A stretch of 64,000 bases of DNA from Heterocephalus glaber (Eukaryota; Chordata; Mammalia; Rodentia; Bathyergidae). The position numbers and the translations under genes were made by a program. How positions within the stretch are numbered: the stretch's first letter is position 1; each line of letters starts with the position of its first letter. The stretch covers positions 10,954,182-11,018,181 of the forward strand of contig NW_004624781.1 in NCBI RefSeq assembly GCF_000247695.1, read 5' to 3'. The notes beneath the pieces are model-generated. The model made no database searches, was not told the origin of the DNA, and worked only from the letters and a program-made list of their open reading frames with translations. Below, one piece after another: positions 34,881 to 45,523 of this stretch.

Positions 34881-35620
34881 TCCTTTATCCACTAGCTGCC
34901 TGCAGCTTGCTGGGCCTAAATCATCTAATTTAAGCCCTATGATGTCTGATGGGAACTTACTGTGGTTGAACAGATAAGGAAATGGAAACTTAGAGAATAT
35001 AATGTCTAACAAGAGAAATTTCAGAGTTAATTAAAACAAATGAGAAAGACACAGGAAAGTTAAAACATGAAAAATTATAAATCACTTCTATTTCTGCTAT
35101 CTTAAGGCCATTAAAATAAATATTTTACTATCTCTGCATCCAGCTAATACACAATTATATACATAGGCTCATACTTATGAACTACTTTGGAAAATTTTCC
35201 ACTTAATATTTAGTAAAAATATTTTATTATTAAAATATATCTCTACATAATCACATTTAATAACTGTGGAACTTCTTTAAAGGCATGTAGAATAATTTAT
35301 TTAATTGTACCTCTATTTTTATTATTTTTGATTACATAAGTAATACTGTAAGAATTTCGCAAAGGGAATTGTTTTGTACCTACCTTAATAAATTCCTTGG
35401 ATTTAATACTTGAAAGTTAACTTATTGAAAAAATATGCATGTTTAAAAAGATTTAATAAAAACTACATGTACAATAAGCTAATATGTTTCAGATCTGAAA
35501 AATACTTTATATCATAGTTTTGAATGTCACTTAAGATGTTGAATTGTGAGTAACAGAACTCTACATGTATATACACACCCCAAATGCAAAGAATGGTTCA
35601 TAATATACTTCTATTGAGAT
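34881..35620. other. AT-rich intergenic, nothing recognised
   Basis: Very AT-rich. It could include further L1 debris, but nothing can be placed. Confidence 0.3.
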
Positions 35621-35624
35621 AATT

Positions 35625-35930
35625 TTTTTTGGTTTTAATTTTTTATTAGCACATGTTTGCATTACATAATAATTACATTCCTTGTGTGGAGTTGTTACAT
35701 GTATAAAGCACATCTTAATTCTTTTCTTCCTTCCCCTTTCCCTTCCTTCCATCTCTTGATGCCCTACCCATTTGAACAAAAATTGTTTTCCAGTTTTCTG
35801 TTATCTTTTATTTTGCTCTTTATTTATATTTTGGATTTCTCATATAAGAAAAATCATATGGTATTTAAATTTGTATGTCTGATTTATTTCACTTAACATT
35901 ATGGTCTCAAAGGTTGTTTTCTTTTTTTAA
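35625..35930 (-). mobile_element. Rodent-type L1 3' end, antisense
   Basis: TTTTTTATTAGCACATGTTT, a C/T-rich central part, TTTTATTTTGCTCTTTATTT, TTGGATTTCTCATATAAGAA, GTCTGATTTATTTCACTTAA. The same order recurs at 55110-55430, so both are copies of one lineage-typical L1 3' end. Confidence 0.65.
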
Positions 35931-35938
35931 AGTATCAC

Positions 35939-36058
35939 TGGAGCCATGTGTGGTGGCACACACCTATACTCCCAGTACTTGGGAATCAGAACCATGAGGA
36001 TCACCCTGAGTTTGAGGTCAGCCTGGGCTATATAGTGAGACTCTGTCTCAAAAAAAAA
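35939..36058 (+). mobile_element. B1 SINE
   Basis: GAGCCATGTGTGGTGGCACA, CACCTATACTCCCAGTACTT, AGTTTGAGGTCAGCCTGGGC, TATATAGTGAGACTCTGTCT, CAAAA tail. AGTATCACT at both ends is the target duplication. Confidence 0.93.
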
Positions 36059-36354
36059 TAGTATCACTCAAACATTTTTGAAGAGTAAAAACACTCAAAG
36101 GCAGTGGGACCTGAAACCTTAGTGCTCCTGGATTCTAGATTAGAAGCAGAAAAATGTAGCTGAAGGTTCACCCTAAGAGAAAGGGATCAAGCACCACAAC
36201 TCCTGGGGACAAGAGGTTTTTATATGCTTCTTGTATAAAGGTTCTAGGGTAAAATTCTCCCAGTTAATGGACGCTGGAATAAGTTTAAGCTACTGTCTGA
36301 ACCCATGGGTGGTATTGAGCTGGATGTCTTGGTGATAAAAGCTACAGTTTTATT

Positions 36355-36535
36355 GCCAGGTATAGTGGCACATGCCTGTAATCCCAGCACTCTAGGAGGC
36401 TGAGGCAGGAGGTGGTAAGTTTGAGCTCAGCCTGGGAAATTTAGTGAGACCTTGTCTCAAAAGAAAATGTAGAAATGGCTCAGGAGGTAGCTTAGTCCAA
36501 AGGTCCTGGGTTTAATGCCCAGTGCTTAAAAAAAG
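36355..36535 (+). mobile_element. Composite B1-ID SINE
   Basis: B1 half: GCCAGGTATAGTGGCACATG, CCTGTAATCCCAGCACTCTA, GGAGGCTGAGGCAGGAGG, GAGACCTTGTCTCAAAAG. ID half: ATGGCTCAGGAGGTAGCTTA, GGTCCTGGGTTTAATGCCCA. CTACAGTTT before and ATACAGTTT after are the probable duplication. Confidence 0.92.
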
Positions 36536-36588
36536 AAATACAGTTTCATGGAATGAGAGCTGGCATGGCAGTCCTGGTCTAAGACCTG

Positions 36589-36999
36589 TGTTATGGCTTA
36601 TATCTAGATGTCCCCTCAAAGCCTCGTGCAGTCATAAGTAGGGCTTTTCAGAGGTGGGTGGATATAGAGTGTGTGATGCTGGTATTAGGTGTGTGGTACT
36701 GGGATAAAGGGTGTGGGATACTAATTTGGGCAAGTGGTTCTGGGAGTGTATAATGAGAAGGCTCTCCCTGGGTGCCAGTGCTACCAGCCCTAATTTAAGG
36801 GACAGAAAGAGGGCTGCTTGTAGCTTGCTGCTTTGCTGCCTTCTGCCTGCCATTAACTGCTTCTCTTTTGCCGTGTCTCTCTCCCATGCCACCTTGACTT
36901 GAAGCCAGGAGACTATGGACTGAAACCTCTACAAATTGTGAACTAAATAAACTTTTCCTCCTTTAACCTTGGGTGCCAGGTATTTTATCTCAGCAACAA
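36589..36999 (+). mobile_element. Solo MaLR (MST-like) LTR, full length
   Basis: It begins TGTTATGGCTTATATCTAGA, TGTCCCCTCAAAGCCTC and ends ACTATGGACTGAAACCTCTA, AAATAAACTTTTCCTCCTTT, AGGTATTTTATCTCAGCAAC. The AATAAA signal is kept. ACCTG lies at 36584-36588 and 37000-37004, a 5-bp duplication as expected for this class. No internal retroviral sequence is present. Confidence 0.85.
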
Positions 37000-37019
37000 A
37001 CCTGTTTCTGAACTCAGGA

Positions 37020-37700
37020 TCCTGCCATGGGGACCCTGAGGAAGGCAACCATACCATCTATATTCACAAGGTTGAGTGCAAAGAGCAAACGTAACAACTC
37101 TCCCATATAGAATGAGTTTGCAGGTGCCTCATCAATGTTGGGGAAAACAGAGGTATGCAAGATGCCTTCTCATCCAAAAAAGTTTAACCTCAAGGAAATC
37201 GATATAATAAAGGATTCTTGAAAAGATTTCAAAATAAACATATTTAAAATATTTAAAGAGACAAAGGAAGTAGCCCAACCATAATAATAAGTTGCAGAGG
37301 ATTGTTAAGGGAGCCCACTAGAAATTCTGAAAATGAAATATGTACCTATGAAAGAGGAAAACCCAGAAGACAGAATAAGTACTACACTGACTGACACAGT
37401 TCAAAAGAAAATTAATGACTAGGATGAGAACATTGGAGAATTTACATGGATTGTAGAATAGATAACAAGGAAACTGGAAAATAATTTAGGAGTCACAGAT
37501 AACAGATTGGGATGGCTATACGTGTGCATTTCAAGAAATAAAGAACAGTTGGGGTGGTAGAAAGGAGTGTGGAAGAAATGTTAGCTGAGATCTTGAAAAA
37601 TTAAAGACTTCAGCCATCAGATGAAAAAAAAACCCTTGAATTTCATTCCAGATAAATAAAAATAAATTAATCCCTAGATACATCGGATTGGAACTAATGA
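37020..37700 (+). mobile_element. Sense L1/HAL1 ORF1-like remnant
   Basis: A-rich sequence with TTCTGAAAATGAAATATGTA, GAAGACAGAATAAGTACTAC, AGAACATTGGAGAATTTAC and, near the end, GGATAAATA-like TTCCAGATAAATAAAAATAA followed by CCTAGATACATCGGATTGGA. The last phrases match the end of the L1/HAL1 ORF1 region ('caggataaa...cctagatacatc'). No open frame remains. Confidence 0.5.
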
Positions 37701-38095
37701 ATACCAGTTTTTGCTAATGTTAGAGAATATCGGCAAGATTGCATGCTTTACTTTAATACTTTGGTTACTACCATATTATTGGCTTTGTTTCTTTTGTAGC
37801 AATTATAAAATGCATGTGACTAAAAATACGGAAAAAATTTCCTTGTGTTATCCCCAATATAATACATTATATGACTTAAGAATGTTTCCATATAAAACGC
37901 TAAAGACTTTAGTCAATAGTTTCATTTCTTTAATTTTTGGCCACTAAATACCATTTAACAGCTATTCTTCATACATAAAGACAAATGTAAGTTACATTTT
38001 TAAAGATTCATCAAAATGGCATAATAAAATACTGATGTGCTTACACCCGAACATCAATGATAATTTTATGATATCAACTTTGTATCAAGTTTGTA
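37701..38095. other. Intergenic, nothing recognised
   Basis: AT-rich. No gene or repeat is recognised. Confidence 0.35.
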
Positions 38096-38765
38096 TCAAT
38101 TGGAGCCTGTCACCGACTTATCTGAACTGGGGCACACCATGAACTTGTCCATAGCCACACAGTCTCAGTTACCAAGGCCCCTGACTCACCCCCTGGCCGA
38201 GGCTGCTCCAGCTACAGCCCCCTCCGTGCCCAAGATTCCAAAGCTCTGCTACATCCACACCTAAGGAGACCCTCTGAGTAACATCACCTGATGAGGAGAG
38301 AACCGAGTGTCTGTGCACCTGCCCTGGTGGGATCTTGGGGTCTTTGTCTTCTCCCCTGCCGCCGAGAGGGCCTGGGTGATGTGACACAGAAGACAAGGGC
38401 CACCCTCTGTGTGGGCAGCAAACACCGGAAGTGGAGAGGCAAAGGGGGATCCAAAGACACATTATCAACCTCTCTCCCACCCCTATCCTCTCCTCCTCTC
38501 CCTTCCCAGGGCTGTTTTGAAACCATCCTTACAGTCTCAATGATCCATCTCTAAGAACGAGCCACTGAGCTGTATTTGGTGTGGAATTTAACCATCTCAG
38601 TCATGCACTCCCTTGTATTTGATCTCTGCCCTTCCCTTAGTCAATTCCCCTTTTCCCTTACTCTTAATTCCCTGAGATTACACCTCCCAATAAAATGTTC
38701 ACAGATAATCCTTTGCCTCAGGCTCTGTTTTCTAGGGAACCTTGGCTAAAACTATATTAATATCT
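38096..38765 (+). mobile_element. Probable old LTR-like or MER-like repeat
   Basis: The 3' end reads CCCAATAAAATGTTCACAGA, TAATCCTTTGCCTCAGGCTC, TGTTTTCTAGGGAACCTTGG, CTAAAAC. This 'ataaa ... cttgtctcaggctctgcttctggggaaccc' form ends several mammalian LTR/MER elements and includes a poly(A) signal. The upstream C/T-rich part gives accidental frames of up to 103 codons. The family is not determined. Confidence 0.45.
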
Positions 38766-39375
38766 GACAGATGACTTGAGCCACAGGCTCTGTTCTGTAC
38801 CTACTCAATTTCTCTCTTTGCCCTTTATATTCCTATATAGGAAAATCCAAATTTGCAGTCACGGGTTGTTAGGGAGGACAGCAAGGTTTGGGGGACTCTG
38901 ACAATTGGTTCTGGGTTGAATATGGACGTAGAAATCACAAAGAGATTTTTTTACAGAAGACCGCTGCCGTCAGTCAGATGCTAAGTCAGTCAGCACATTA
39001 GCATACCATATGCAAAAGCCAGAAGGTTGAATATTTCAACTTAAGAGATGGCAGCAAGTAGGTTGCCCATTTTGCACAACTGCATTTGATTTTGGAAAGT
39101 ATTTCTGCACATCCTTATTTTTCTCATTCTTTGATGAGTGTCGAAAATCAAGTTATGGAAAACATCCGATTCTTGGTGATTATGTTACTTGCACCGTACT
39201 TTGGTCTTTGTGAGACATCCTAACACATTATCCCTGACATTTAAAAAATTTTTGTAAGATATTTAAATAAAAAGTTTATCTGATTCAAAAGACTTAAACT
39301 ACTACTAAGAAATACCACATGATTAATCCTAAAACCATGGGAGTGTTCTCTGAAAGAATTAAGAGAGTCATTATT
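38766..39375. other. Intergenic, nothing recognised
   Basis: No gene or repeat is recognised. Confidence 0.35.
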
Positions 39376-40981
39376 TTAGTTCTTTTTATCAAACTTTTGC
39401 TTTCTAACATACTATATGAAAATATTTAAACATATGCAAAAGTTGAAACATTCATATACTATCTAGATCCTCCAGTTAACATTTATATTAATTTTTTCCT
39501 ATTCTAGAACTTCACAGAAGTGAAATCATAGAGTGCAAGAAATGGTCTCCCTAGAAAATATTCTTGTGCATTAGAAAAATATTATATATGCTTTGCTATT
39601 GTTGGATGGAATGTTCTATAGACACTCAATTGATTTTTGAGTAGCAATCCAAAAGAGAAGCAGTCTTTTCAGGAAATGGTGATGGAACAATTATGCATCC
39701 ATGTGGAGAAGAAAGCAACCTCTACCTCTCCAACATACATACACAAATTTATTCAAAGTGCCTCACCATAACCTTAATGTAAAATCACAAACCCTCAAAC
39801 TTAGAAAATGGAAGATAGTATTTCCTCATGCATTATTTTTGTAAGGGCTTTTGTACTTAGCATGATGCTTTGATCAGTCTCCCTCCACGGGCTTTATCAC
39901 TGGTCCATGCTTATATACTGCTGTGCTATTTTACATCATCCACACATACCACTGTTTATTCAGCCATTCCCCTGTTTATGGGTGCCTAAGCCACTTCCAC
40001 TTGTGGATTTTATGAATAAAGTCGACATTCTTGCACAAGTCTTTTCGTGGATATACATTATCACTTTTCTTGGGTAGATAAATATCTGTGATTCATATCC
40101 CTGGGTCATAAGGTCAGGGCATATTTAGTTCTACAAAAAAACCTGCTTGACCTTTCACCAAAACAGTGGGTATGCATCCTAGACCATTAGTAGTATATGA
40201 AGGTTTCCGTTGTTTCACGTGCACACATGTTGCCAATTTCTTTTCTTTTCCTTTAATTTTAGGCATTGTCATAGGTATGTGATGCTATGTTGTCATAGCT
40301 TTTATTTCCACTTGATGATGTTAAGCACATTTTCAGGGACACCTTAGCCTTTTTAATATTTTCCTCTGTAAAACATATGAACAGAGATTATAATCAGTCA
40401 CTTTATATTGAGTGATTTCACTTTTTCTTATTGCATTGTAGAATTTCATTACATATCCTGAAAGGTACTTTTCTGCCATATACGTTTTATGAATCTTCCT
40501 CCTAGTCCATGATTTGTCTATTCATTTTCTTAAGTGTCAATTGATGAACAGAAATTTTTGATTTGATAAATTTTAATACCTGCATATCATTTTTTCTTTT
40601 ATAGTTATTGCAAGGTGTGTCTTGCCTAAGAAAATCGTCTCTGCTTCTCATTTACAATAGTATAGCTATATTTTCTATCATAAGTTTGAAGGTTTGATCT
40701 TTTACATTATGCTTATTATGTTCCATCTTGAATTAACTTTTGTGTATATGTTAGGGAGAAAGAGAGGCTTCTTTCTTTTCCATGTGGACATATACTTGTT
40801 CCGTCACCATTTGTTGGAAAGACTTTGTATACTTCTCCCTAATTGATACAAGAATATTTTTCCAAGTAGACTATTTTTTATGCCACAAAACTAGTCTCAA
40901 TAGATTTAAATTGTTGAAGTCACAATAAAATATGTTCTCCAACCAAAGTAGAATGAAATGAAATATTAGTCTAAAAAAAAA

Positions 40982-41170
40982 GACCTGTAGGGGTGCACAC
41001 CTGTAATCTCAGCATTCCGGGAAGCTGAGGCAGGAGGATACCAATAGGAACCCAGCCCAGACAACTTGGTGAGGCCCTGTTTCAAAATTAAAAATAATTT
41101 TTTTAAAAAAGCTGGAGATATAGCTCAGTGTAAAGGTCCTGGGTTCAATCCTCAGTACCACAACAACAAA
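40982..41170 (+). mobile_element. Composite B1-ID SINE in the sense L1
   Basis: B1 half: GGGTGCACACCTGTAATCTC, AGCATTCCGGGAAGCTGAGG, CAGGAGG. ID half: GCTGGAGATATAGCTCAGTG, GGTCCTGGGTTCAATCCTCA, GTACCAC. The A-rich linker is between. Confidence 0.92.
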
Positions 41171-41222
41171 TGTAAAAAGGGAAGGAAGGGAAGGAGAGAG
41201 GGAGGGAGGAAGGGAAATAAAT
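41171..41222. repeat. GGAA/GGGA purine-rich repeat
   Basis: Short GGAAGG and GGGAGG units follow the SINE tail. It produces a spurious serine/proline-rich frame on the other strand. Confidence 0.75.
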
Positions 41223-41639
41223 TTTGGAGAATTCACAAATACATGGAAATTAAAACAGTACAGTTTAAAATAACCAAATGGTCAGAGAAGAAAATAAAAA
41301 TAAAACCCTTTGAGATACATGAAAACAAAAATGTAGCACCAAAACATATGCAGCTGTGCCCAAAGGGACCTTTATAGCTATAAAAATGTATGTTAATAAA
41401 AATCTCAAATCAATAATCTAACCTTCCACCTTCAGGAAGTAGATCAAATTAACCCTAAGGCAAGAGGAAGGAATAAGATAAGATTAGGATAAACAAAACA
41501 GAGGATAGAGAAAATCAACAAAGCCAAAAGTTAATTTTTTGAAAAAATCAGCAAAATTGGTCAATAAGTTCATGAAGAGACACTTGGTGTTATTAACTGT
41601 CAGGGATGTATATATCAAAACTATAACATGGTGCTAACA

Positions 41640-41805
41640 CCTGTTTCCCTGAAAATAAGACCTAGCTAGAAAATAATCAGCCTTGAAAACTAGAGATCAA
41701 AAAAGGCCCAGTCAACCCATCTTTGCCTTACCTGCCTTACAGAGTAGCCACTGAGCAAGAGAACAGTGATGGCGGGTCTTATTTTGGGGGGAAACATGGC
41801 AGTTA
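41640..41805. mobile_element. MITE-like DNA transposon, inverted ends
   Basis: The left end CTGTTTCCCTGAAAATAAGA plus CC and the right end GGTCTTATTTTGGGGGGAAA plus CATGG are inverted copies of one another over about 22 bp. Such 'tttccccgaaaataagacc' ends mark a non-autonomous DNA transposon family. The name is not recalled with certainty. There is no coding capacity. Confidence 0.6.
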
Positions 41806-42134
41806 CAGGGTTTGTTTTGGAATGTTGGAAATGGCCTAGAATTAGGTAAGTGTGATATAACAGTGGCAGTATTCTAAACAGCCACATATTTTACACAATT
41901 GTACACTTTACAGTGTTGAACATTATGCTAAAAAAATTACCCGACGACATTAAGTATGGGGCTATTTCTGGGCTTTCTGCTTGCTCCATTCATCTCTGTA
42001 TTCCTTATACCAGAGCCACGCTATTGTAATTATCCAGTTCAGTGTAAGCTTTCAAGTCAGGTAGAGTTAGTCTTCTAATTTTACTTTTTTTTCAGTACTG
42101 CTTTGGATATTTTTTTCTTTTGCTTTTAAAAAGT

Positions 42135-42467
42135 TCAGGGCACACCTATTTGTTCCAAGCAAGCCACACTGGGGTAGAAAAGCATATGTGTACCTGCTGC
42201 TTTTGCAGCAGAGCAATTGAAAAAGTGTACACACTGTGCCTGTCGCTGGCTGGCATTCGCTGAGGTCAGTGCCAGCATTTCCTTCAGTTTTGCATGGATA
42301 TCAGAAGGAACATCATTCGCTCCCAGTTCCCTTTGGAGTAAATCAGTCTGTGGGCAGGTGTTTGGACAAACCATCTTTGTGTGCCTGTTGTGCTGTCTTT
42401 TCTTGCTACATATGTGCCGGGTGCTGCATCGGTTTTTATCACAAAATACTTTTTCCAAGGTTAACAT
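42135..42467 (-). other. Unrecognised open frame, 110 codons
   Basis: A minus-strand frame begins with ATG at 42467 and ends at 42135. It is rich in Cys, Gln, His and Lys, with CSTRHICSKKRQHNRHTKMV near the start and SDIHAKLKEMLALTSANASQ in the second half. Composition looks more protein-like than the neighbouring LINE shadows. I recognise no family. The paired Cys and His do not form a clear zinc finger. A plus-strand frame of 124 codons overlaps it (42217-42591), so chance or an old transposon or processed-gene piece remain possible. No intron, tail or promoter is seen. Confidence 0.2.
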
Positions 42468-43438
42468 AGTTCACCCAATGTCATTACCGAAATTCCTGCA
42501 CTTTATCCCCCGATCAACAACAAACACTCCCCCAGCACTTTCCCCTCATTCATGTGCCTTAACAAGCCAGGCCTTGCTTGGTCTGTACTGAGTCCATGGC
42601 GTCCTCAGCCTGGAGCGGAAGTTGCCTGTTCCCTCTGCAGGTCGATCCTGCTGTGCTGGAACCACTGGCCTCTTTGGATAGACACCATCCCCGCCCTGAG
42701 CTTCTCTCATTTCTCTCTGTGGGTAATATTTGTTATACCGGGATCATTTCCTAAGCTTGTCAGGAGTGACACTTGTTCTTTTTTAGGGGGTGTGACTTCA
42801 CAAAAACGCTTCCATACTTTTCATCTTTGCTTTGCCTTCAGCAATAATGTTTATCAATTTCATGCTGGAAAACATTTTGTGTTTATTATGGAAAACATAA
42901 ATTTGTTTACTAGCGATGTCTCTGCCCTTGGAGAGGTGTTTTTGTGTGTGTGTGTGTGGTTTTTTTTGATGGTTTATACCATGATTTGGCAGTTTTGTAT
43001 CAGACAAAACACTTCGAATTGAGAGTCAAAGACTGGCTAGCTCAATAAAATCTAATTTTTGATTCATTATAATTCCTCCTACTCATTCTGTTTCTTTTCT
43101 GGCTGTGTAGGAAAGATATGCGTGTGCCAGCACACAGAGATTCGTAGCTTCTCTTTGCACTGAAACAGCTCACTATTCACATTTTAGACATTATTGTGAA
43201 TCCTACTATTTTATCATCTCTCATATACTTCAGGCAGCGATTTCTGAATTATTGACCCTTTCATTTCACTGAGAATATAACAGGGTTGTGACAAGAATAA
43301 ATGCAATGTTCACAAATAATAGTAACATACAGAAGACATAAGAAAAAAGATTTTAACCTATATTAAGTAAACTGATTATCTAAAAGTAGCTGAGACCCAA
43401 TTATCGACACGAGTCTAGTAGTGCATAACCAACTTAAA
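42468..43438. other. Intergenic, nothing recognised
   Basis: A 156-codon plus frame at 42552-43022 is Phe/Cys/Leu-rich and crosses a (TG)n run at 42940-42958, which argues against a gene. No repeat family is recognised. Confidence 0.3.
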
Positions 43439-43450
43439 AATACATATACT

Positions 43451-43545
43451 GGGGCTGGGGTGGTTAGTTCAGTGGTGCCAGCGCCTGCCTGGCAAGTGCA
43501 AGGTCCTGAGTTCAATCCTCGATTCCGCAAAAAAAAAAAAAAAAA
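43451..43545 (+). mobile_element. ID-type SINE with target duplication
   Basis: GGGGCTGGGGTGGTTAGTTC, AGTGGTGCCAGCGCCTGCCT, GGCAAGTGCAAGGTCCTGAG, TTCAATCC, A-run tail. AATACATATACTGG before and AATACAAATACTGG after form the duplication. Confidence 0.94.
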
Positions 43546-43560
43546 GAATACAAATACTGG

Positions 43561-44430
43561 TTATTAACACTTTAACTAGATTTGCAGAAAATCATAACTA
43601 AGCTCAGATTTTAAACATATGTTGACAAGATTGCTTTCAACTTTTCCCCTCTGAGACTATGAAAAGACCTGACTTGTTTACACACTCACATCTCCATTGA
43701 GATACGCAATTTAAAAAATTAACTATGGCCAACCAGCAAGTTTATTTACTAAAAATGCTTCACCAAGTTGTTGCCCAGCTCTGCCAAAGATCTGTCCCCC
43801 TGCTTGTTGAATAAGCTAGGTTCTCAAATATTTTGTAGGCTGTTACATTTCACTCCTCACCAAATGATCTTCAAGAAAACTGCTGTCAGCTTCTATTTCC
43901 CAGCAGCTGTCAGTGAGGAATTCTGTCTTCCAGTTCACTCACCAGCTCTGGATAAAGAAAAGGTGTATGTGATGATAAGATTTTAAAATCAGCACTTAAA
44001 GCAAAAAAGTCAAATACCGCAGTCCAAATGGCTCTTGGAGGTCACTTCCATTGTCCTAGAAGCATAGAGACAGATAGGTCCCCATTTCTATCCCATGTGC
44101 AGTCTAGATTTTGGGCTCAATCCATGGGACAGCAAGCAGAAGGATCCCAGTTGCTTTCTTTGTGACCTTTTCCTTCCTTTCCTATTTGTTGTTTTTGCCT
44201 GAATTATGTTGGAATTCATGTAAATTGAACATAATGGTTTTGTAAATTCCTTTTGCCATTTTTTCAATTTGAGATTCACCTTTTCCTTACATTAACAGCC
44301 TTATTACTCTATAATACAAAATATAGATTTTATTTTATGGACTTTGCATTTAATATATATTTTATATAGATTTGTTTTTACTTATTAGGAAATATATTTC
44401 CTAATATGCTGTCTCTATATACTGTGTCAT
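43561..44430. other. Intergenic, nothing recognised
   Basis: No gene or repeat is recognised. Confidence 0.35.
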
Positions 44431-44433
44431 GCA

Positions 44434-44435
<2 letters not shown>

Positions 44436-44477
<42 letters not shown>
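44436..44477. repeat. (TG)21 microsatellite
   Basis: Uninterrupted TG repeat of about 42 bp. Likely to vary in length between individuals. Confidence 0.97.
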
Positions 44478-44479
<2 letters not shown>

Positions 44480-44582
44480 CTCTTTAGGGTCCTCCCCAGC
44501 ACAAGATTAAATAACATAAAATTCTAAATTTAATTGCAGAATGTGTCCATGGCTTTGGTTAAAATTTGAACATTTAATCTTT

Positions 44583-44667
44583 TTTTTTTTTTTGGTACCA
44601 GGGATCGAACTTGGGTCCTTGCACTTGCGAGGCAGGCAGCGGTACCACTGCACTAAATCCCTGGCCC
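44583..44667 (-). mobile_element. ID-type SINE, perfect target duplication
   Basis: Antisense ID: T-run, GGTACCAGGGATCGAACTTG, GGTCCTTGCACTTGCGAGGC, CACTGCACTAAATCCCTGGC. TTGAACATTTAATCTTT is repeated exactly at 44566-44582 and 44668-44684 (17 bp). The perfect duplication makes it one of the younger insertions here. Confidence 0.97.
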
Positions 44668-44689
44668 TTGAACATTTAATCTTTATGGA

Positions 44690-45520
44690 ATGTATCTTCA
44701 TATACAGCATGAGACAAAACTTTAAGTTTATTTTTCTCCAAGAGGTTAAACAATTATCTTCTAGAGACACATCTTTTAAATTCTTCTGATATTTTTATAT
44801 TTTCCTGTCCTGGTTTTCATACAAGACTTTCCAGTGTTATTAATTTGCAAGGAGAAAAACGAGACCATTTTTTCCTGTAACACACTCACGCCTAGGGCTT
44901 TTTCTCCCTCTTGTAGGAGAGTGGTGCTACTTCAGCAATTTGCTTATAAATAAAACAATAGAAAAAAGGAGAAAAGTAAGCTTTTTAATCCTGTGGCAAA
45001 GCTGTTAATTATCCTTCAATATCATTTCTTGCTTTCCTCCTTAGTAACACAGCTCTCAATTCTTAGCTGGGTAAATGACCAATGAGAATAATTAGCCTTT
45101 CTTGAAGCTAGGAAGTATCTGGATTTTGTGAAATGTCCTTAAAGGAAAAAGGCATGATCTTCCTTGCCTTTATTTTGTTATTGATCACTAGATGGTGGCT
45201 ATGATGGCTGGAGCTAAAGCAGCCGTATTGGACTGTATGGCATTATGTTTAAAAAGACACCAAAATAGTGACACAGTAATATCCTGAATCCCTTGGAGAT
45301 GGCAACCTCAGAAACAGAATTGGCTTCTAACTAGCATAAGGCATTGTTTTGGAGTAGATTTCTGTTACTTAGAGTGGAATTTTATCCTAAATTATATAGA
45401 TCCACGAGGATGGCTTATGATTCATCATTATATTCACAAGACTCGATACTGGGCCTAGAACATAGTAAATAACAAGTATTTGTATGGGGCATAGATTTCC
45501 ATTTTTTATAGGCAATCTGA
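44690..45520. other. Intergenic, nothing recognised
   Basis: No gene or repeat is recognised. Confidence 0.35.
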
Positions 45521-45523
45521 TAT

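Larger units (their letters stand above)
40886..41955 (+). mobile_element. Sense L1 inserted into the older L1
   Basis: Sense ORF2 phrases: CTCAATAGATTTAAATTGTT, GAAGTCACAATAAAATATGT, AATTCACAAATACATGGAAA, TAACCAAATGGTCAGAGAAG, GAGAAAATCAACAAAGCCAA, AAGTTAATTTTTTGAAAAAA. The 3' UTR follows at 41810-41945 (GGAAATGGCCTAGAATTAGG, ACACAATTGTACACTTTACA). The RT and C-terminal coding part is deleted at about 41600. A B1-ID (40982-41170) and a MITE-like element (41640-41805) sit inside. Confidence 0.75.
39380..42140 (-). mobile_element. Older antisense L1, split by a second L1
   Basis: Antisense L1 3' UTR/ORF2 end phrases run from about 39380 to 40885: CCATTCCCCTGTTTATGGGT, GCCTAAGCCACTTCCACTTG, ATATCCCTGGGTCATAAGG, CATGTTGCCAATTTCTTTTC, CACCATTTGTTGGAAAGACT. 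The series resumes at about 41960 with GGGGCTATTTCTGGGCTTTC, GAGCCACGCTATTGTAATTA, CTTTCAAGTCAGGTAGAGTT. These two parts are consecutive in L1, so about 1.07 kb between them is an insertion. Confidence 0.75.

Noticed and set aside
41009..41377. Frames crossing the GGAA repeat at 41.2 kb
   Set aside because: They combine B1-ID, simple repeat and L1 sequence, so they are not genes.
9202..44667. tRNA genes suggested by A/B-box matches
   Set aside because: All sit in ID SINEs with A-tails and, in several cases, target duplications. They do not fold as complete tRNAs.
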